Positions 46,197-58,279 of a stretch of DNA of 64,000 nt are shown here, piece by piece; positions within the stretch are counted from its first letter, which is position 1; each line of letters starts with the position of its first letter. Under the pieces are notes generated by a model that was given only the letters and a program-made list of their open reading frames with translations, ran no database searches and was not told where the DNA came from. A program made the position numbers and the translations under genes. The stretch comes from Paralithodes platypus (lineage: Eukaryota > Arthropoda > Malacostraca > Decapoda > Lithodidae). Where the stretch lies: assembly GCA_032716605.1 (NCBI GenBank), contig CM064512.1, positions 30,145,038 to 30,209,037 of the forward strand. The letters run 5' to 3'.

Positions 46197-47197
46197 ATGG
46201 CAACATTGTCCTCTCTTCAAATCAAAGAAAGCTCTATTGTAAACACTAACTGCATAACAAAACAAAACAATGATGTGCCTACAGAACCACCATCTGATTC
46301 TAATAGTGAGGAATGGCAAAAGCAACTCAACATTCGCAAACATGCATTTTACCACCATATCAGATCTGCAGGCATCAGCGCCATCTATAATAATTTTGTT
46401 AAGCAAACTGAACCCATAATCCCTCCTAAGTTCAGAGAAAAACCTATTCCTGGGCAAAGTGAAAACCACACAAAGAGACACAAAAAGTTAGAAATAGCAA
46501 AAGTCAAAACTGAAATTGAACGAGTAGATGAACAAACAGAGAAACAGCTACAAATCATGGAGGAAGCAGAAAACCAAATAAAAACATTGGTAAACAGACA
46601 CGAATCCCCCGAGGTAAGGCAAAACCTCATAGCAAATTGGCTTTCAGACATTAAGAAGGAAGAAGACCTCTAACAGCATATTATTATGTTCCTTCCAACA
46701 ACCAACAATACTCCTGAAATCGATTAATGAAATTTACAAACACATGTGGCAGTCCGTGGACTCGAACCCAGGATGCTCACACCGAAAATCAACACCTTAT
46801 ACATCGCACCACGAAGACAGTTTTTTACCAAAGGTTGGTGGACACTGCCTACGATTTATTATGCAACTTCGAATGGGAGAAAAAGCAAACTTTCTTCCAA
46901 GACATGAACAACAACCAAGACAAAACTGAAAGTAATACGCACGTTTCTAATGCCCCAAGAAACATCAACCGGAAGCCAAATACTTATAGCAATACACATA
47001 AGAATACACATTGTCAGAAGCAGAATACAGCAAAACCAAGCTATGCAAATTCTCAACATGAACCAACCCTCCAAAGTTTAGGCACTGCAATCTCCCAATT
47101 AAATGCAGCTGTTCAAGGTGTACTCCAACCAAATGACAAGCCAGACAGCAGAGGTAATTTTTTCGGGAATCGGCATTGGCGGAAAATTCAAAAATAG
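46197..47197 (+). pseudogene. PLE N-terminal region, interrupted
   Basis: Two frames (46,197-46,673 and 46,727-47,197) encode charged, helical sequence: KHAFYHHIRSAGISAIYNNFVKQTEPIIPPKFR, then EKQLQIMEEAENQIKTLV, then an Asn/Gln/Lys-rich stretch that ends by overlapping the RT frame by ~22 bases. PLE proteins have such poorly conserved N-terminal extensions. A tRNA-like segment at 46,745-46,820 lies between the frames, probably an insertion. I cannot tell whether the two frames were once one protein. Confidence 0.6.
46745..46820 (-). tRNA. tRNA-like segment in PLE
   Basis: On the minus strand it has A-box-like TGGTGCGATGTATAAGG and B box GGTTCGAGTCC. The T stem and acceptor stem pair poorly. 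It interrupts the PLE N-terminal reading, so it may be a short tRNA-derived insertion. Confidence 0.35.
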
Positions 47198-48969
47198 ACC
47201 CAAAAGTAATCAATCTTTCCACAGTAAATTTTAGTGACGTTGAACACTCTATACTTGCTAAGGGTTTAAAATTCTGTCCCACACCCAAGGATCAAAATAG
47301 AGAAGAGCTTAACAATGATATCGATTACTTTTGCCGAAAACTAAGGCTAAAAGAATATCTTCATGACAAACCAATGGAAAACATTTCACTGGTTAAAGGT
47401 AAGTCTTCTTGGGAACCTCCGAGTGGCCTAAACCAGACTTTGGACAAAACCATAACTTTCCTTAAACTTACTAAAACTATTACGAATGACCCCAAATGCA
47501 AAAAATCCAATCTTAAATATGATGAACGCAGAGCAATAGCTTCTCTAAAAAATCAAACTGATGTAACTATAAAAGAAGCAGATAAAGGATCAGCAGTCGT
47601 CCTAATGGACAGTATTTTCTATGAACATACAATTATGGAAATATTGAACGATAAAGAAACATATAAAAGGATCCCTAACAATGTTGATAAAACCACCATC
47701 AACAAAATCAAAACTGCATTAAAAAAATACGAAAGCTCCCTAACTAAAGATGAAATAAAGTACCTTACACATTTCGAATATAAAACTAGTTTATGTTATG
47801 GCCTTCCAAAAATACACAAATCAAAATCCATAATCAAGGCTATCGAAGAAGGGAATTCAGAGTATATATCGGTCCCGAACCCTTCAGATTTAAAGATGAG
47901 GCCTATTGTTGCTGGTCCTGCTTGCCCTACCCACAGACTCAGTCACCTCCTGGATATTTTACTACAACCTTTTCTAAAACTCATCCCTGCATACATAAAG
48001 AATAATATAGACTTTTTAAATAAAATCCCTTCTCAGCTGAGTGACTCTGAAATTGTTGTGACTCTAGACGTAGTTAGCCTATATAGCAACATCCGTCATG
48101 AATTGGGATACAAAGCCATAAATTATTGGCTTGAAAATCATTATGAACAAACAAACCGTTTACCCTCTAGCCTGATTTCGGACGGGTGCAAATTGATCCT
48201 CGAAAATAACTCCTTTGAGTTTAATGGATCAAATTATCTACAGGTATCTGGAACAGCAATGGGAACGAAGTTTGCCCCAAATTATGCAAATCTGGTCCTG
48301 GGATATTTGGAGAATACCTTATATTATAAAATACTCTCCTCGTTTGGCGAATCCACTGCCAATAAAATAAAGAACAACTATATGAGATATTTAGATGATG
48401 TGTTCATGGTATGGGATGAAAGAGATGGTGATGTATACACGCTAATAGTCTTGATGAATGAGCTGGATCCCAAAATTAATTTCACCTGTGATAAAATAGG
48501 AGATACGGTAACTTTCTTGGATGTTAAAATTATGAAGCAAACAAATGCAGTGATAACAGATGTCCACTATAAAGCTACTGACACAAAACAATATCTGGAA
48601 TATAACTCGAACCACCCGAGACACTTAAAAAACAACATTCCATTCAACTTAGCACGCAAAATGTGCACAATTGTTTCAGAACCTACTCTGAGAGATATAA
48701 GATTAAGTGAATTAAAAGACTTTTTATTGGCTCGTAATTATCCTAAAGGCATAATAAATAATGGAATAAGTCGCGCAAAGCAGATCTCCATCAGCGTACT
48801 ACGCACCAGTGATAAAGCAACTGACAATACATCCAATGATATACTATCATACATAAGTACATACAATCCAAACTTCGATGATCATTTCAGTGGAGCAAAA
48901 TCCGCAGTTGCCCTATTAAAAACCTCTCAAGAAACTAAGCATATAAATTATTTAAAGATGTTTCATTAA
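47176..48969 (+). pseudogene. PLE reverse transcriptase
   Basis: A 597-codon frame with the PLE/telomerase-like RT: the N-terminal KEADKGSAVVLMD motif, YGLPKIHK, MRPIVAGPACPTHRLSHLLD, IVVTLDVVSLYSNIRH, VSGTAMGTKFAPNYANL, YMRYLDDVFMVW and the downstream FLDVKI. All three catalytic Asps are kept. It ends KHINYLKMFH with a stop; copy 1 lacks a ~5-base insertion here and reads on into the endonuclease, so this copy is frameshifted between RT and nuclease. Confidence 0.92.
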
Positions 48970-49004
48970 TAAAGTCGAAGAAACAACCCAGTAACCTTAA
49001 GAAT

Positions 49005-49445
49005 TTGCTAACCAAGGCCAGATTCAATACGGTACAAAATCAAGGGGTGACGAAATGTGGTAACCCAAGATGCAAATTATGCACACAAATAATAGAAGGG
49101 AATCAATTCAAATTTGTAGATACTAATTACACATTTGAAATTAATCATAATATGAATTGTTCCACGCTCAATTGTATCTACGTGATTCATTGTAATGGCT
49201 GTAATTCCATCTACATTGGCGAGACTTCGAATCTTAGACTTAGAACAAACCTGCACAGGGACCACATTAGACATAATACAGGGCTATATGTTAGTACTCG
49301 CATATCAAAATGTGCTAAAGATAAATCTCCTAATTTTAATATAATGCCCTTTTACAAAGTAAAGAAAGATGACGTTGCTTTGAGAAAGAGTAAAGAAAGT
49401 CACTTCATAAATAAATTCAAGCCTCATTTGAATAAAGAACTATAA
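49005..49445 (+). pseudogene. PLE GIY-YIG endonuclease domain
   Basis: 146 codons with the CGNPRCKLC cluster, YVIHCNGCNSIYIGE, RDHIRHN and the C-terminal NKFKPHLNKEL. In canonical PLEs this nuclease is fused to the RT C-terminus and cuts target DNA. Here it is out of frame with the RT. Confidence 0.9.
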
Positions 49446-49878
49446 ATAGACTGAACGAAAAACAATATTGGAACAAGAACGAAGTATTTTTTTAACTATC
49501 ATAACCTAAGACAAACATTTTATTGTCTAAACCAGTGACTGGAAATCCACAGAAGAGTACAGAACAAATACCTGACTCTGGAGCCAGCCACTCTTGCAAA
49601 TTTGTATAATAACTGAAGATCTACGAAAGTAGAGAAATGCATTTTAACACTTTTACATAAACATTATTTTAATATGTACACAACAGTCCGAGCCTTCTAA
49701 TAAGATACTCGGACATACTTTTTAAACCCTTATTTTGTGTATGCAATATATTTTAGATGCAATTTAATTTTAGCACTAACATTTTTTAAACTTTGTGCAG
49801 TGAACCTACCCTTTTCTACACACCTTTAGTGTGGAAGCATATTCGCATATATTTTTACCACAAGAATCAATATTTTTC

Positions 49879-49922
<44 letters not shown>

Positions 49923-49935
49923 TATATATATATTT

Positions 49936-51248
49936 TTATTTTTTCTAAGATATTATACACAAATTCAGAATTAGAGGTCGCTGAGTTGGGCATGCAGTTT
50001 ATTTATTTAATTATTTTTGTATGATTTTTTTATTTTGTTTTTGTATGTGTGAAAAATGCACATCTACTTTATTTATATAATCATCCAATCATATTTCATG
50101 CCTGCTTTATTTAAAACAAAAATAATAGAAAACTCACTCATTAAACCAGTTCAAATTGCGCCAACTCAATGGTTATATATAGGCTAGGTTGGGTCATTTT
50201 TTAGTTATGGAAGCAAATGGAAAATATACCTACCCTTCATATACTAAATAGATTATACTGTAGGTTTGCATCTACAACTATATTGCAATTGTGGTGTTGT
50301 CATATTGCACCCAGTCACAGCAAAATACCCTTCCCAATCCTACGCTGAGCAACTTGTTTGACAAATAATAATTATAATAACAATAATATAACAAATGTCC
50401 TCTATTATGACGATACTTATTTATATATGTGTTAATTTATACATATATTTGTACAGCAGAACTATTGGAAGTTGCAATGAACAAAAACAAGATCACAAGT
50501 TAACATAGGATAACAGATATGACGAGTGGAAGTAAACTTGTAGATAGGAAATATTGATACCACATTTTTGTTTAGATTTATTGTTTACATATTTAAATAT
50601 TTGTTACTTTTCCCTATCAATATGTTGATAGGCATTGGGAAGAATATTAATAAATAAATAAGAGGTAAACGTTTCCGAAAAGAAGCAATCGGATGAAAAT
50701 CAGTGTCACACTCTCCCCTCTCAATCAACGCTTTCAATGTACAGTCTCAATACACATCTTCTACATCCATACTTTTAACTTCGTTTAGTATTAAAGTACA
50801 AACATTATCTATTACACGCACAAGCCATAATTTTCTTCCAAACCAACGTCCTGTTTTATGCATACATATGCTATGCATGTATCAACAGAAGAAACTATAT
50901 TTAAAGTTCAAGTGTTTGTCTCTCCGCTCCCTACCCATTTTTCCTTCAGCCAACCTCTCGCCTCCCCTTTTCCACCATTCGCTTTCCTTTTTTCAATTGC
51001 ACTCTCCAGCTATTTTACTCGGGCGTTCTGTCAGCTAAAAGGTATTGTTTCACTTATTATTTCGCTATCTGGGATCTCACAACCACGGTAACCACGGTGT
51101 TAACAATAGTGAACACATTGCCTATTAGCTAACTCGATACCGGCACACAAAACAGTAGTAGAGGTGCAATAATGTATGGTATTTCATTATAACAATTTAA
51201 ATTGTATGTATATATGGAAATACTCAGGTACAATCCCTATTTTGTTAT

Positions 51249-51279
<31 letters not shown>

Positions 51280-52983
51280 GGCGGGGGAGATGGCCGACTC
51301 ACGACAGGGCCAATTGACAATTTAAATTAGTATCGAAATACTTTTTTTTTTAAATAGCTTAGGCAAATGTGTTCACATAAACAGTACCTGACGACTATTA
51401 CACAAAGGAAATTTGCTCTGCAATATTGTCCAACACATAAAATGATATATATATATTATGAGGTAGATACATAGATATACAGATAGGAAGATGACATACA
51501 GATAAATACATAGATGCAGATAATAGCTGATGATTTGCGAACGTATAACTAGTTATGTTGGCATTTTGTGACAGATTAATTTACATGTGTCTTATCATTG
51601 TACAGCACAGAAGAGCATTTACGCGAACTCTGTCTCTGACATTAATTGACGACTCTGATCTGAATATGTATATATTTAAAATATATATTTATTCGGTCAA
51701 CTAAACCTAGTGCAAATTAATTATCGCTAAAAGCTTTCAAAATAAAGTTGCTGGTCAAAAGGTTCTGAATAATGCACTCGTGATACTCGTACTTAAAGGG
51801 AAATGTGTATTTATGTTATTTAGTTAGTTTCCTCCCTAGACCTCCATCAACTTTTAAAAATACCCCCAAGACCCCCCTTCGAGATACAATTGTCTGACGA
51901 ATGTGTGTTGTTTCTTTGTGTGCGGGTGTGTGTTATGTACTTCTATTTGCTTACTTAACCAATTGTATTCCTTCTTTACATATTTACAGGGGTTACTTTT
52001 ATTATAACCATTTGTACTAATATTCTTATTATAACAACTTAGATTTAGCATTGTATTTCTTGTATTACATACAACGAGTGTAGGTGACAGGAAAAGACAG
52101 AACGTATTCAGTTGACCTTTCAGAGGAACAGGTCATGGGAATTATTAGTATCATCGCTGGTATCATCAAATCACTCCATACCCACTATCACGTGATCGGG
52201 ATGTGGATAGGGTGTGATCGGGGTGTATTTCACATATGCTTTGGGCGTGATTGAGGGTTTAAACCACACCCTTGTTATGTAATCTTTCCAGGTATTGGTT
52301 AAGAGTTCTGTAAGATTCATAATGTATGGTGAGACGTCATTAAGAGAGCGTAAACCCAAGGTGATATTTGGTGAAGATATGGTCTAGAGGAGAGAGAAGA
52401 AGACCCCCATCACTTGTTGACATTATGGGGTCATAGGCCAGTCCATGTTTGTGAAAGCCAAACTTTTATACTTGGATTATTATTTGCTATTACATTTGAA
52501 TACTATACTATTACTTCTGAATAAGTTCTATTTACCATTCAATAAATTGAGTTTACAATAACTTAAGTTTCAGTTCCCTTGTATTATATATATTAAGGTC
52601 TGATACTATAATTATTCCTTTATTAATTATTATCTTCCGTATAGTGGAAGTGGTTGCAGTTCCTTTGAAGGTTACTTAATCAAGCTATAACTCTAACAAT
52701 TAGTCTACCATGATTGTGTGTGTGTGTGTGTGCTAGCAACATAACCTGGCATATTTTCGTACTTCCAGGTTATTAGCTAATTTATTAATTTAGCAACATA
52801 TATAATGACATAGTAAAGTTGAACTTTATCATGATAATTATGTCCTGGCTCCTCTTTCTACAAATGTAAAGTAAAGATATGTTTTAATTATCTATGGCAT
52901 CCGGTAGAGTGACTTATCTTATTACATTTTTTGTTTTAAATGTGCATGAAGGAGTCGAAAGGCAAAGCTGCCCGTAACAAGTG
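49936..52983. repeat. Palindrome right arm, block A' (pairs with 1,837-4,924)
   Basis: Reverse-complement partner of the first left block. The right copy has a G-run at 51,263-51,282 where the left has a C-run, and a shorter TA run near 51,447. The 111-codon frame at 50,703-51,038 differs from its mirror at five or six residues. No gene is recognised. Confidence 0.85.
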
Positions 52984-53230
52984 TCTCCCCAAAATATGAA
53001 AGAGTGACATAAAACAGTTGCTGGTGTTTATAAAAGAAGTGTAGTTTAATGAACAGGAAGAGGTGTTTGTGAGAGTTAGCGGTATTACTCTCTGTGTAGT
53101 TGAGACAAAAATAGAAACAGTGAGGGTAGACAGACAAATGAAACAGGTGTTCCAGCAACTCCTTATCACATGGCTATAGGCCTCCCCTGCTCGATTGGTG
53201 TCTACAATCTCCCCAGAGCAGAGCAGTTAC
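52925..53230 (-). mobile_element. SINE-like, internally deleted LINE derivative
   Basis: On the minus strand the 5' part (53,190 down to about 53,010) resembles the 5' region of the LINE at 13,890-14,095 (GCTGGAACACCTGTTTCATTTG versus the like sequence there; both then CTCTCACAAACACCTC). The 3' part (TTGGGGAGACACTTG...CTTTGCCTTTCGACTCC) resembles that LINE's 3' end (GGGGGAGGCACTCGC...). The endonuclease/RT core is missing. The left arm keeps only the last ~60 bp before being cut by an LTR. Confidence 0.6.
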
Positions 53231-53625
53231 TCATTCCTCCAGTTGGTCAGGTATAAGTGCCGGTATTACATAAAATTATATACAGCTATTCTAACGGACT
53301 AAATCCGGATTATACCAATTATGTAATACAAAACCGAAATACAGTAGGCAGTTGACAATATTAAGAACCTATGCCTATTGTGTTGGTGACATACAGTATA
53401 TGCAGTTCCCTCCAGGCGCTAATAAATAATTATCTCTATATTTCTCACTAACTACCCTAGACTTAATCTTGCAAGAAAGAGTCTTACTTTCCCCGAGATC
53501 ATTTGTGTTAGGATGGACAATTTAATGGCCACTTTGGGATGAAAGAAGAACATAATCACGAAAGAGTATGCAAGTTTGATAGTTAAACTTAGTCAGGATC
53601 TCATTCTTGCTCTAGGTACTTAATC

Positions 53626-53688
<63 letters not shown>

Positions 53689-54713
53689 GTAAAGAGTGCA
53701 GAGCGGAATGAAGATGTGCGGTTATATTTATTCATTGTGCATTAGATTCATAGTAAGACACTGTTTAGAAGTATTTTTGGGTTCGTAGATGACTCAGCAG
53801 TTCATCTATAAGTTTCGGATATATAATGACTGACTTGGAGGTGAATTTTAAGTGTATGATCTATTCATGAAGGTGAATTTTTCAGCAATATATGATGTAC
53901 CAAAAAAGTGACAATATAAATATAAATGCTAAATAGGTTCGGGTCGTCTGTCTTTATTTTATGAAGTCATGACGAAGTTCATATATTATCTATTGTTGCC
54001 CGATTTGATAGAAATCTTGACTAATTCCTAAGAAGCTAGAGAAGTACAAGAGTTGATTTCATCGTTTGGAGCATGACATGCCAGCAAAGTAAAACGTTCT
54101 ATATGTTGCAACATAGTATCGATGAAGAACATTATACCTATTATAATGTTCAACAATTTAACCTTTCAAAAGCCTTATGCTTGATATCAATAAAGCACTA
54201 AAAGAAAAAGGAGTAGATGAACTTTGGCTTTTGACAGTACAAGAATCCCCGAGCCTTTCAGAAAATAAATATCGCAGCAGAATTGCTTTTTCTTTGCTCT
54301 TTGAGTGGCATGACCATCAGGTGAATATCCTGCCTGATCCCCAAGTGAACTGGATATGTCAGTCAACAGTCTTACCCTCGCATACCAATGGCTATCTTTT
54401 ATGCAAATTTCTCCTATATCCACATGTGAGTATGGCTGGTGTTGTTAGTTATAGACAAGCTATAGTACAATTGTAGGTTCATTCAACAGAATAGCACTTT
54501 ATGCTAGTGTAATGTTATGATTGTCCATTACTCTAACTCTATAAGATTATACAAAACCGACTAGGCCTATAAAATGATAAAAACAAAAAAACAACCACTT
54601 TACACATCCGTGGTGCAATTGTAGACTGGAATAGCTTTAACATTTTATACTATAGCAAAAATACGGACTAAAGGATTTTAGAGTTCCTTTGTATACACAC
54701 ACTAAAACCATCC
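53231..54713. other. Intergenic, CT microsatellite; no gene seen
   Basis: Nothing is recognisable apart from a pure CT run at 53,629-53,686. A 99-codon frame at 54,177-54,476 shows no family resemblance and no homologous copy in the window. Confidence 0.6.
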
Positions 54714-55200
54714 TTAACACCTAACGAGCGGCCTAGGCGGTAATTATTATGTACCGCCCAGCGGGGTGTTTTTACCCTAAATAGGGTTGTTTACGTGATC
54801 ATTTTCATGCCTAAATAAGACCCAGAGCGTAAAACAAGTATCTATCCCTGAAAGGGCATTAACAGAGCTTTCCAATGACACCCCAACCATCCTTGTACGA
54901 CCGCTAGTTTTCTTGCAATGATCGCGCAACACGAGTGCAAAAACCATGTAATTATGTATTTTCCCTACATAATTCCCTGTGTAGCGAGTGCATGAGGGTG
55001 GGGGAGGGTGGGATTCATGTCAGTAGGTCCGCCGCGGTGGTCTGGAGCAGTCATACGCTTGCTACTCTCCTGCCACCACTTGTCTCTCTCTCTCAGCAAC
55101 ATTACGTGCTGAAAATGACCCACGACATAAGTTGTGAACCGCCACATAGTCCAAATTTCTTTCACTCGAGATATGTTGCGCGCCGCCAGTTAAGGGTTAA
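54714..55200. mobile_element. piggyBac-like MITE, copy 4
   Basis: TTAA at 54,714-54,717 and 55,197-55,200; ends CACCTAACGAGCGGCC and CGCCGCCAGTTAAGGG. It lies outside the palindrome, so the family is dispersed. Its interior (CAGCGGGGTGTTTTTACC...) closely matches copies 2 and 3. Confidence 0.85.
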
Positions 55201-55890
55201 CAACACTGTGCTTTGCCGTTGTTCAAGTAGCTGGGTCGGGACGGGAAGCACCTTTGGAGCCAGAAAGCATCCAAATCTCAGGAGGGGAGGTGAGATACCA
55301 TCCCCTACCTGGCCTGGATACCTATCTACTGCATAGGCGCTCCCCGCCCTAGGAGAGGCACAGGGAAAAAGGGGCGTGCCGATGCACTGGTTCTAGGTGA
55401 GGTGTAGGTCGCTCTGGTCCTGGCTATGAGGGTAGGGGGAAGAGCAATGGATTCGTCCCAGGATGCTTCCCAGGGACCAATCAGCCGGTCGGTTGGGTGG
55501 TGACGTCACATTGTCCCAGTTGGTGGAGGAGCGGCCCTGGTCGGCCAATGCCAGGCCGGGCTGAGTGCGTGACGTCACCTCCGAGTCCTCTTCTAGACGC
55601 TGACTCTTTGATGTGGGGGTGAGGGGAGGTATTGCGGGGGTTTGTTTTGGTTCCCTGAAGGGGAGACTGCTACATTGTAAGGCCATTTTCTATAGTATCT
55701 TACCATTTAGTTTTGGAGGGGGATGACTGCGTCATCTGGGCCGCATGGGGTCTCCGGTTGTGGTATAACAAGAACCATAAAGTAAGATGAGATAAGAGGT
55801 GGATAACATGGGGAGTAATATAGTATAATTTCAACTTAATTATTCATATTACTAGAAGAGAAAACATAATATGAAACAAAGGCACACACT

Positions 55891-55943
<53 letters not shown>

Positions 55944-56060
55944 TACAGAGATATATATTAATACTGGTACTTTGTTATCCCCTGGGGTGCCATCACTGTA
56001 GAATATGGGCTGTGTTGATAAAGCCATAAATTGTCGTCAGGAGGGAAGCCGTTATAGATG
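55201..56060. other. GC-richer non-coding stretch with paired CCAAT/CRE and TA run
   Basis: No coding signal. Two TGACGTCA sites at 55,501-55,508 and 55,570-55,577, each preceded at ~20-30 bp by CCAAT (55,477; 55,545), recall the layout of the LTR promoters at 1.5 kb and 33.5 kb, but I could not align the rest to those LTRs. A TA run covers 55,897-55,939. Confidence 0.45.
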
Positions 56061-56269
56061 ATAATTATATGCAGTATGTGTAGGTTACAAGAAACCAGGG
56101 TGAGGAGGGCTACCAGTTACTGTAGTACAAAGGAGAACAACAGGTCTAGTGACCCTTCTAGGCTGCTTGTCCTCCAAAAAACTGAGGATCAAGTGTCCAA
56201 ACAGTGGTTTAGAGTGGGTAAGGGAACATTGGAAAGGGAACTAATGTCCGTGGCAGGATTAGGAAGTTA

Positions 56270-57278
56270 GTAGGGGACAGATGGGTTAGTTACTGAGGGG
56301 AGGATAAAATAAAGTTATTCATTTACAAACGCAGTCAGTCGCGGGTTTGATGCAAGATATTTGTCTAGGCGGAGTTTAAATGAATCAACGGTGCTGCAGT
56401 CCTATAACGTCTCGGGGAAGTCCATTCCACAAGTTGACAACTCGATTGAAGAAGAAATTCTTAGATTCGTGTGAATTAAAAGATTTACCAATAATTTTGC
56501 AACCGTTTCCCCGCGTGTAATTACAGTAGATTGGTCGATAGTGAAGAACTTACTACAGTTCATATTGTCGATGCCTTCGATGATTTTGAACACTAAAATT
56601 AAGTCACCTCTTAATCTGCGCTGGGTTAAAGGAAATAGATTTAATTCTCTAAGATGCTCTTCGGTCTTCGTATGGTTTGTTCTTTAGGCTAGGTATCATT
56701 TTGGTAACTCTACGTTGAACTCGTTCTAGCTTGTTTATATCTTTTTGGTAATAAGGGCACCCGGATTGAACGCAGTATTCCAGAAGAGGGCGGACTAAGG
56801 AATTGTATAGGGTTAGGATAACTTCTTTGGATTTATGCCCAAATGACCTGCCTATAAAGCCAATTATTTGTTTGCCTTCTTAACAACTTCTGAACATTGT
56901 TTACTCGGTTTTAGGTTACTCGATATTGTTACTCCCAGATCGGTTTCTCTGTTTACATTCTTAAGCTGAGTGCCATTCATCAAATAGTTTGCTTTCTCAT
57001 TTAGGTATCCGATATGTAGTACTTTACATTTACCCACATTGAAACTCATTTGCCAAATTTGGGCCCAACATGACAATTTATCTAGATTGTGTTGCATATC
57101 GTCAACTTGTTCTTTTGAGAGTACGCTATTTGCAATTTTTGTATTGTCAGCAAATGTTGAGATTGTACAGGTGAGACCCTCATCTATGTCGTTGATGTAA
57201 ATTAGAAAGAGAATTGGTCCTAGTACCGATTCTTGGGGTACCCCGCTACTTACATTGGTCCATTTAGATGCCTTACCG
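56270..57278 (-). pseudogene. LINE RT, C-terminal half
   Basis: It continues with SKWTNVSSGVPQESVLGPILFLIYINDI, then STFADNTKIAN, where the paired catalytic Asps of YADD read FADN, so the active site is lost. Then VGKCKVLHIGY, the thumb (VRPLLEYCVQSGCPYYQKDINKLERVQRRVTKMIP, about 56,720-56,810) and the C-terminal FNRVVNLWNGLP region near 56,440. Several frame breaks occur. Confidence 0.88.
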
Positions 57279-58104
57279 CAAGGGTTCCCAACCTGGGGTA
57301 CATGTACTCCCAGGGGTACATTTTCACTTCTCAGGGGGTACATAGGGGTCTGAGGGAATAACCATAGTGTACAAAACATGGTGTTCTAATCCACAGGCAG
57401 ATTGCACAAAGTTGTGTTTTTATCAATTTCCTCATTTCAGTAAGCAAAGCTTATATTAAAATTGGCAAGAATGTAGTTACCGGGTGGACCGCCCGCCTTA
57501 CACTACGCGGACGCTCGCAATCATGTTCCCTTCTATTTTGATTGCCATGGGATACAATAATAGGTTGAAGGGGGGCTTTGCCCCCCCTCCCCCCCCCCAT
57601 GACTTATTGTCATCATCATATATATTGCCAGCAGGGGTCAAATAACAGAACAAATTTACGGGAACTTAACCGCGAGCGATCGACCTATGTAAACATGACA
57701 ACCGTTCGGACCATACACCCGGATACTACATCCTTCCCTTAAAATTATATCAGTGAGGTGACTATTCCATTTTTATTTTTACTATTATGTGACTTCCTGC
57801 GGCCCACAATCTGTATTGGACGTGAAACAATCAAGTATGTATACCAACTCAAGACAGCTGCAGTACCGCCCGATAATGTCCGAGTATGTGACAGATCAAA
57901 ATATTTTATAGTCACCGAGTTAATTTTATTGATATTATCAATACTAAGATCCCTATGCAGTCTACACATACATATTTCATAATAAAATAATACAAAATTT
58001 ACATAATTTTATCCATTTATATCCTAAATTGTTAGGGGTACATTGGTACCTATATATCAGAATGCCCAAGTGGTGCAGAGGAACAAAAAGGTTGGGAACC
58101 CCTG
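57279..58104. mobile_element. Non-autonomous hAT element
   Basis: An 826-bp element with terminal inverted repeats CAAGGGTTCCCAACCT and (reverse complement of the other end) CAGGGGTTCCCAACCT, flanked by a perfect 8-bp duplication CCTTACCG at 57,271-57,278 and 58,105-58,112. The CAGGG start and 8-bp target duplication are hAT hallmarks. The interior has no recognisable transposase and includes a C-run (57,580-57,598). Confidence 0.93.
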
Positions 58105-58279
58105 CCTTACCGTTTATGACTACTCTTTGCTTTCTGTCGCTGAGCCAATTTTCTATCCATTTCAACACACCGTCTTGTAATCCATGCGCTATTAGTTTTA
58201 GCAGTAAACGTTTGTGTGGAACTTTGTCAAAGGCCTTTTGAAAATCAAGATATATAATATCTACAGCTTTACTCTCATC
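58105..58279 (-). pseudogene. LINE RT, middle piece
   Basis: Between the solo LTR and the hAT element, the minus strand reads ESKAVDIIYLDFQKAFDKVPH (first catalytic Asp), then LKWIENWLSDRKQRVVINGKA, continuing into the next piece past the hAT insertion. Confidence 0.85.

Larger units (their letters stand above)
38145..49886. mobile_element. 11.7 kb composite insertion: inverted PLE pair with nested BEL/Pao
   Basis: The insertion splits the TA run that is continuous in the left arm (4,905-4,924). Its outer ends are inverted copies of one PLE 3' end: GCGAGTATGCTTCCACAC at 38,145 and GTGTGGAAGCATATTCGC at 49,830-49,847. From left to right: PLE 3' part (minus), BEL/Pao (minus), PLE RT fragment (minus), then a fuller PLE (plus). 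Inverted and partial tandem copies are a known habit of Penelope-like elements. Confidence 0.85.
46122..49886 (+). mobile_element. PLE copy 2 (near complete)
   Basis: A plus-strand Penelope-like element with an N-terminal region, RT and GIY-YIG domains and a ~440-bp 3' tail ending near GTGTGGAAGCATATTCGC and a TA run. Its 5' end abuts the truncated inverted copy 1. It carries two frame lesions and a tRNA-like insertion in the N-terminal part. The tail contains a TCTAC-GAAA-GTAGA hairpin at 49,620-49,633. Confidence 0.85.

Noticed and set aside
49610..49640. Possible hammerhead ribozyme in the PLE tail (CTGAAGA...CGAAA), as known in some PLEs
   Set aside because: The bases between the two core motifs cannot form stem II. 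The local fold is instead a TCTAC-GAAA-GTAGA hairpin, and no cleavage-site stem was found.
1837..52983. One giant TIR transposon (Polinton-like) with 13 kb inverted repeats
   Set aside because: No transposase, polymerase or capsid genes between the arms, no target duplication at the outer limits, and arms composed of ordinary nested repeats.
54177..54476. 99-codon frame outside repeats
   Set aside because: No family resemblance, no upstream or downstream gene structure, and length expected by chance in AT-rich DNA.
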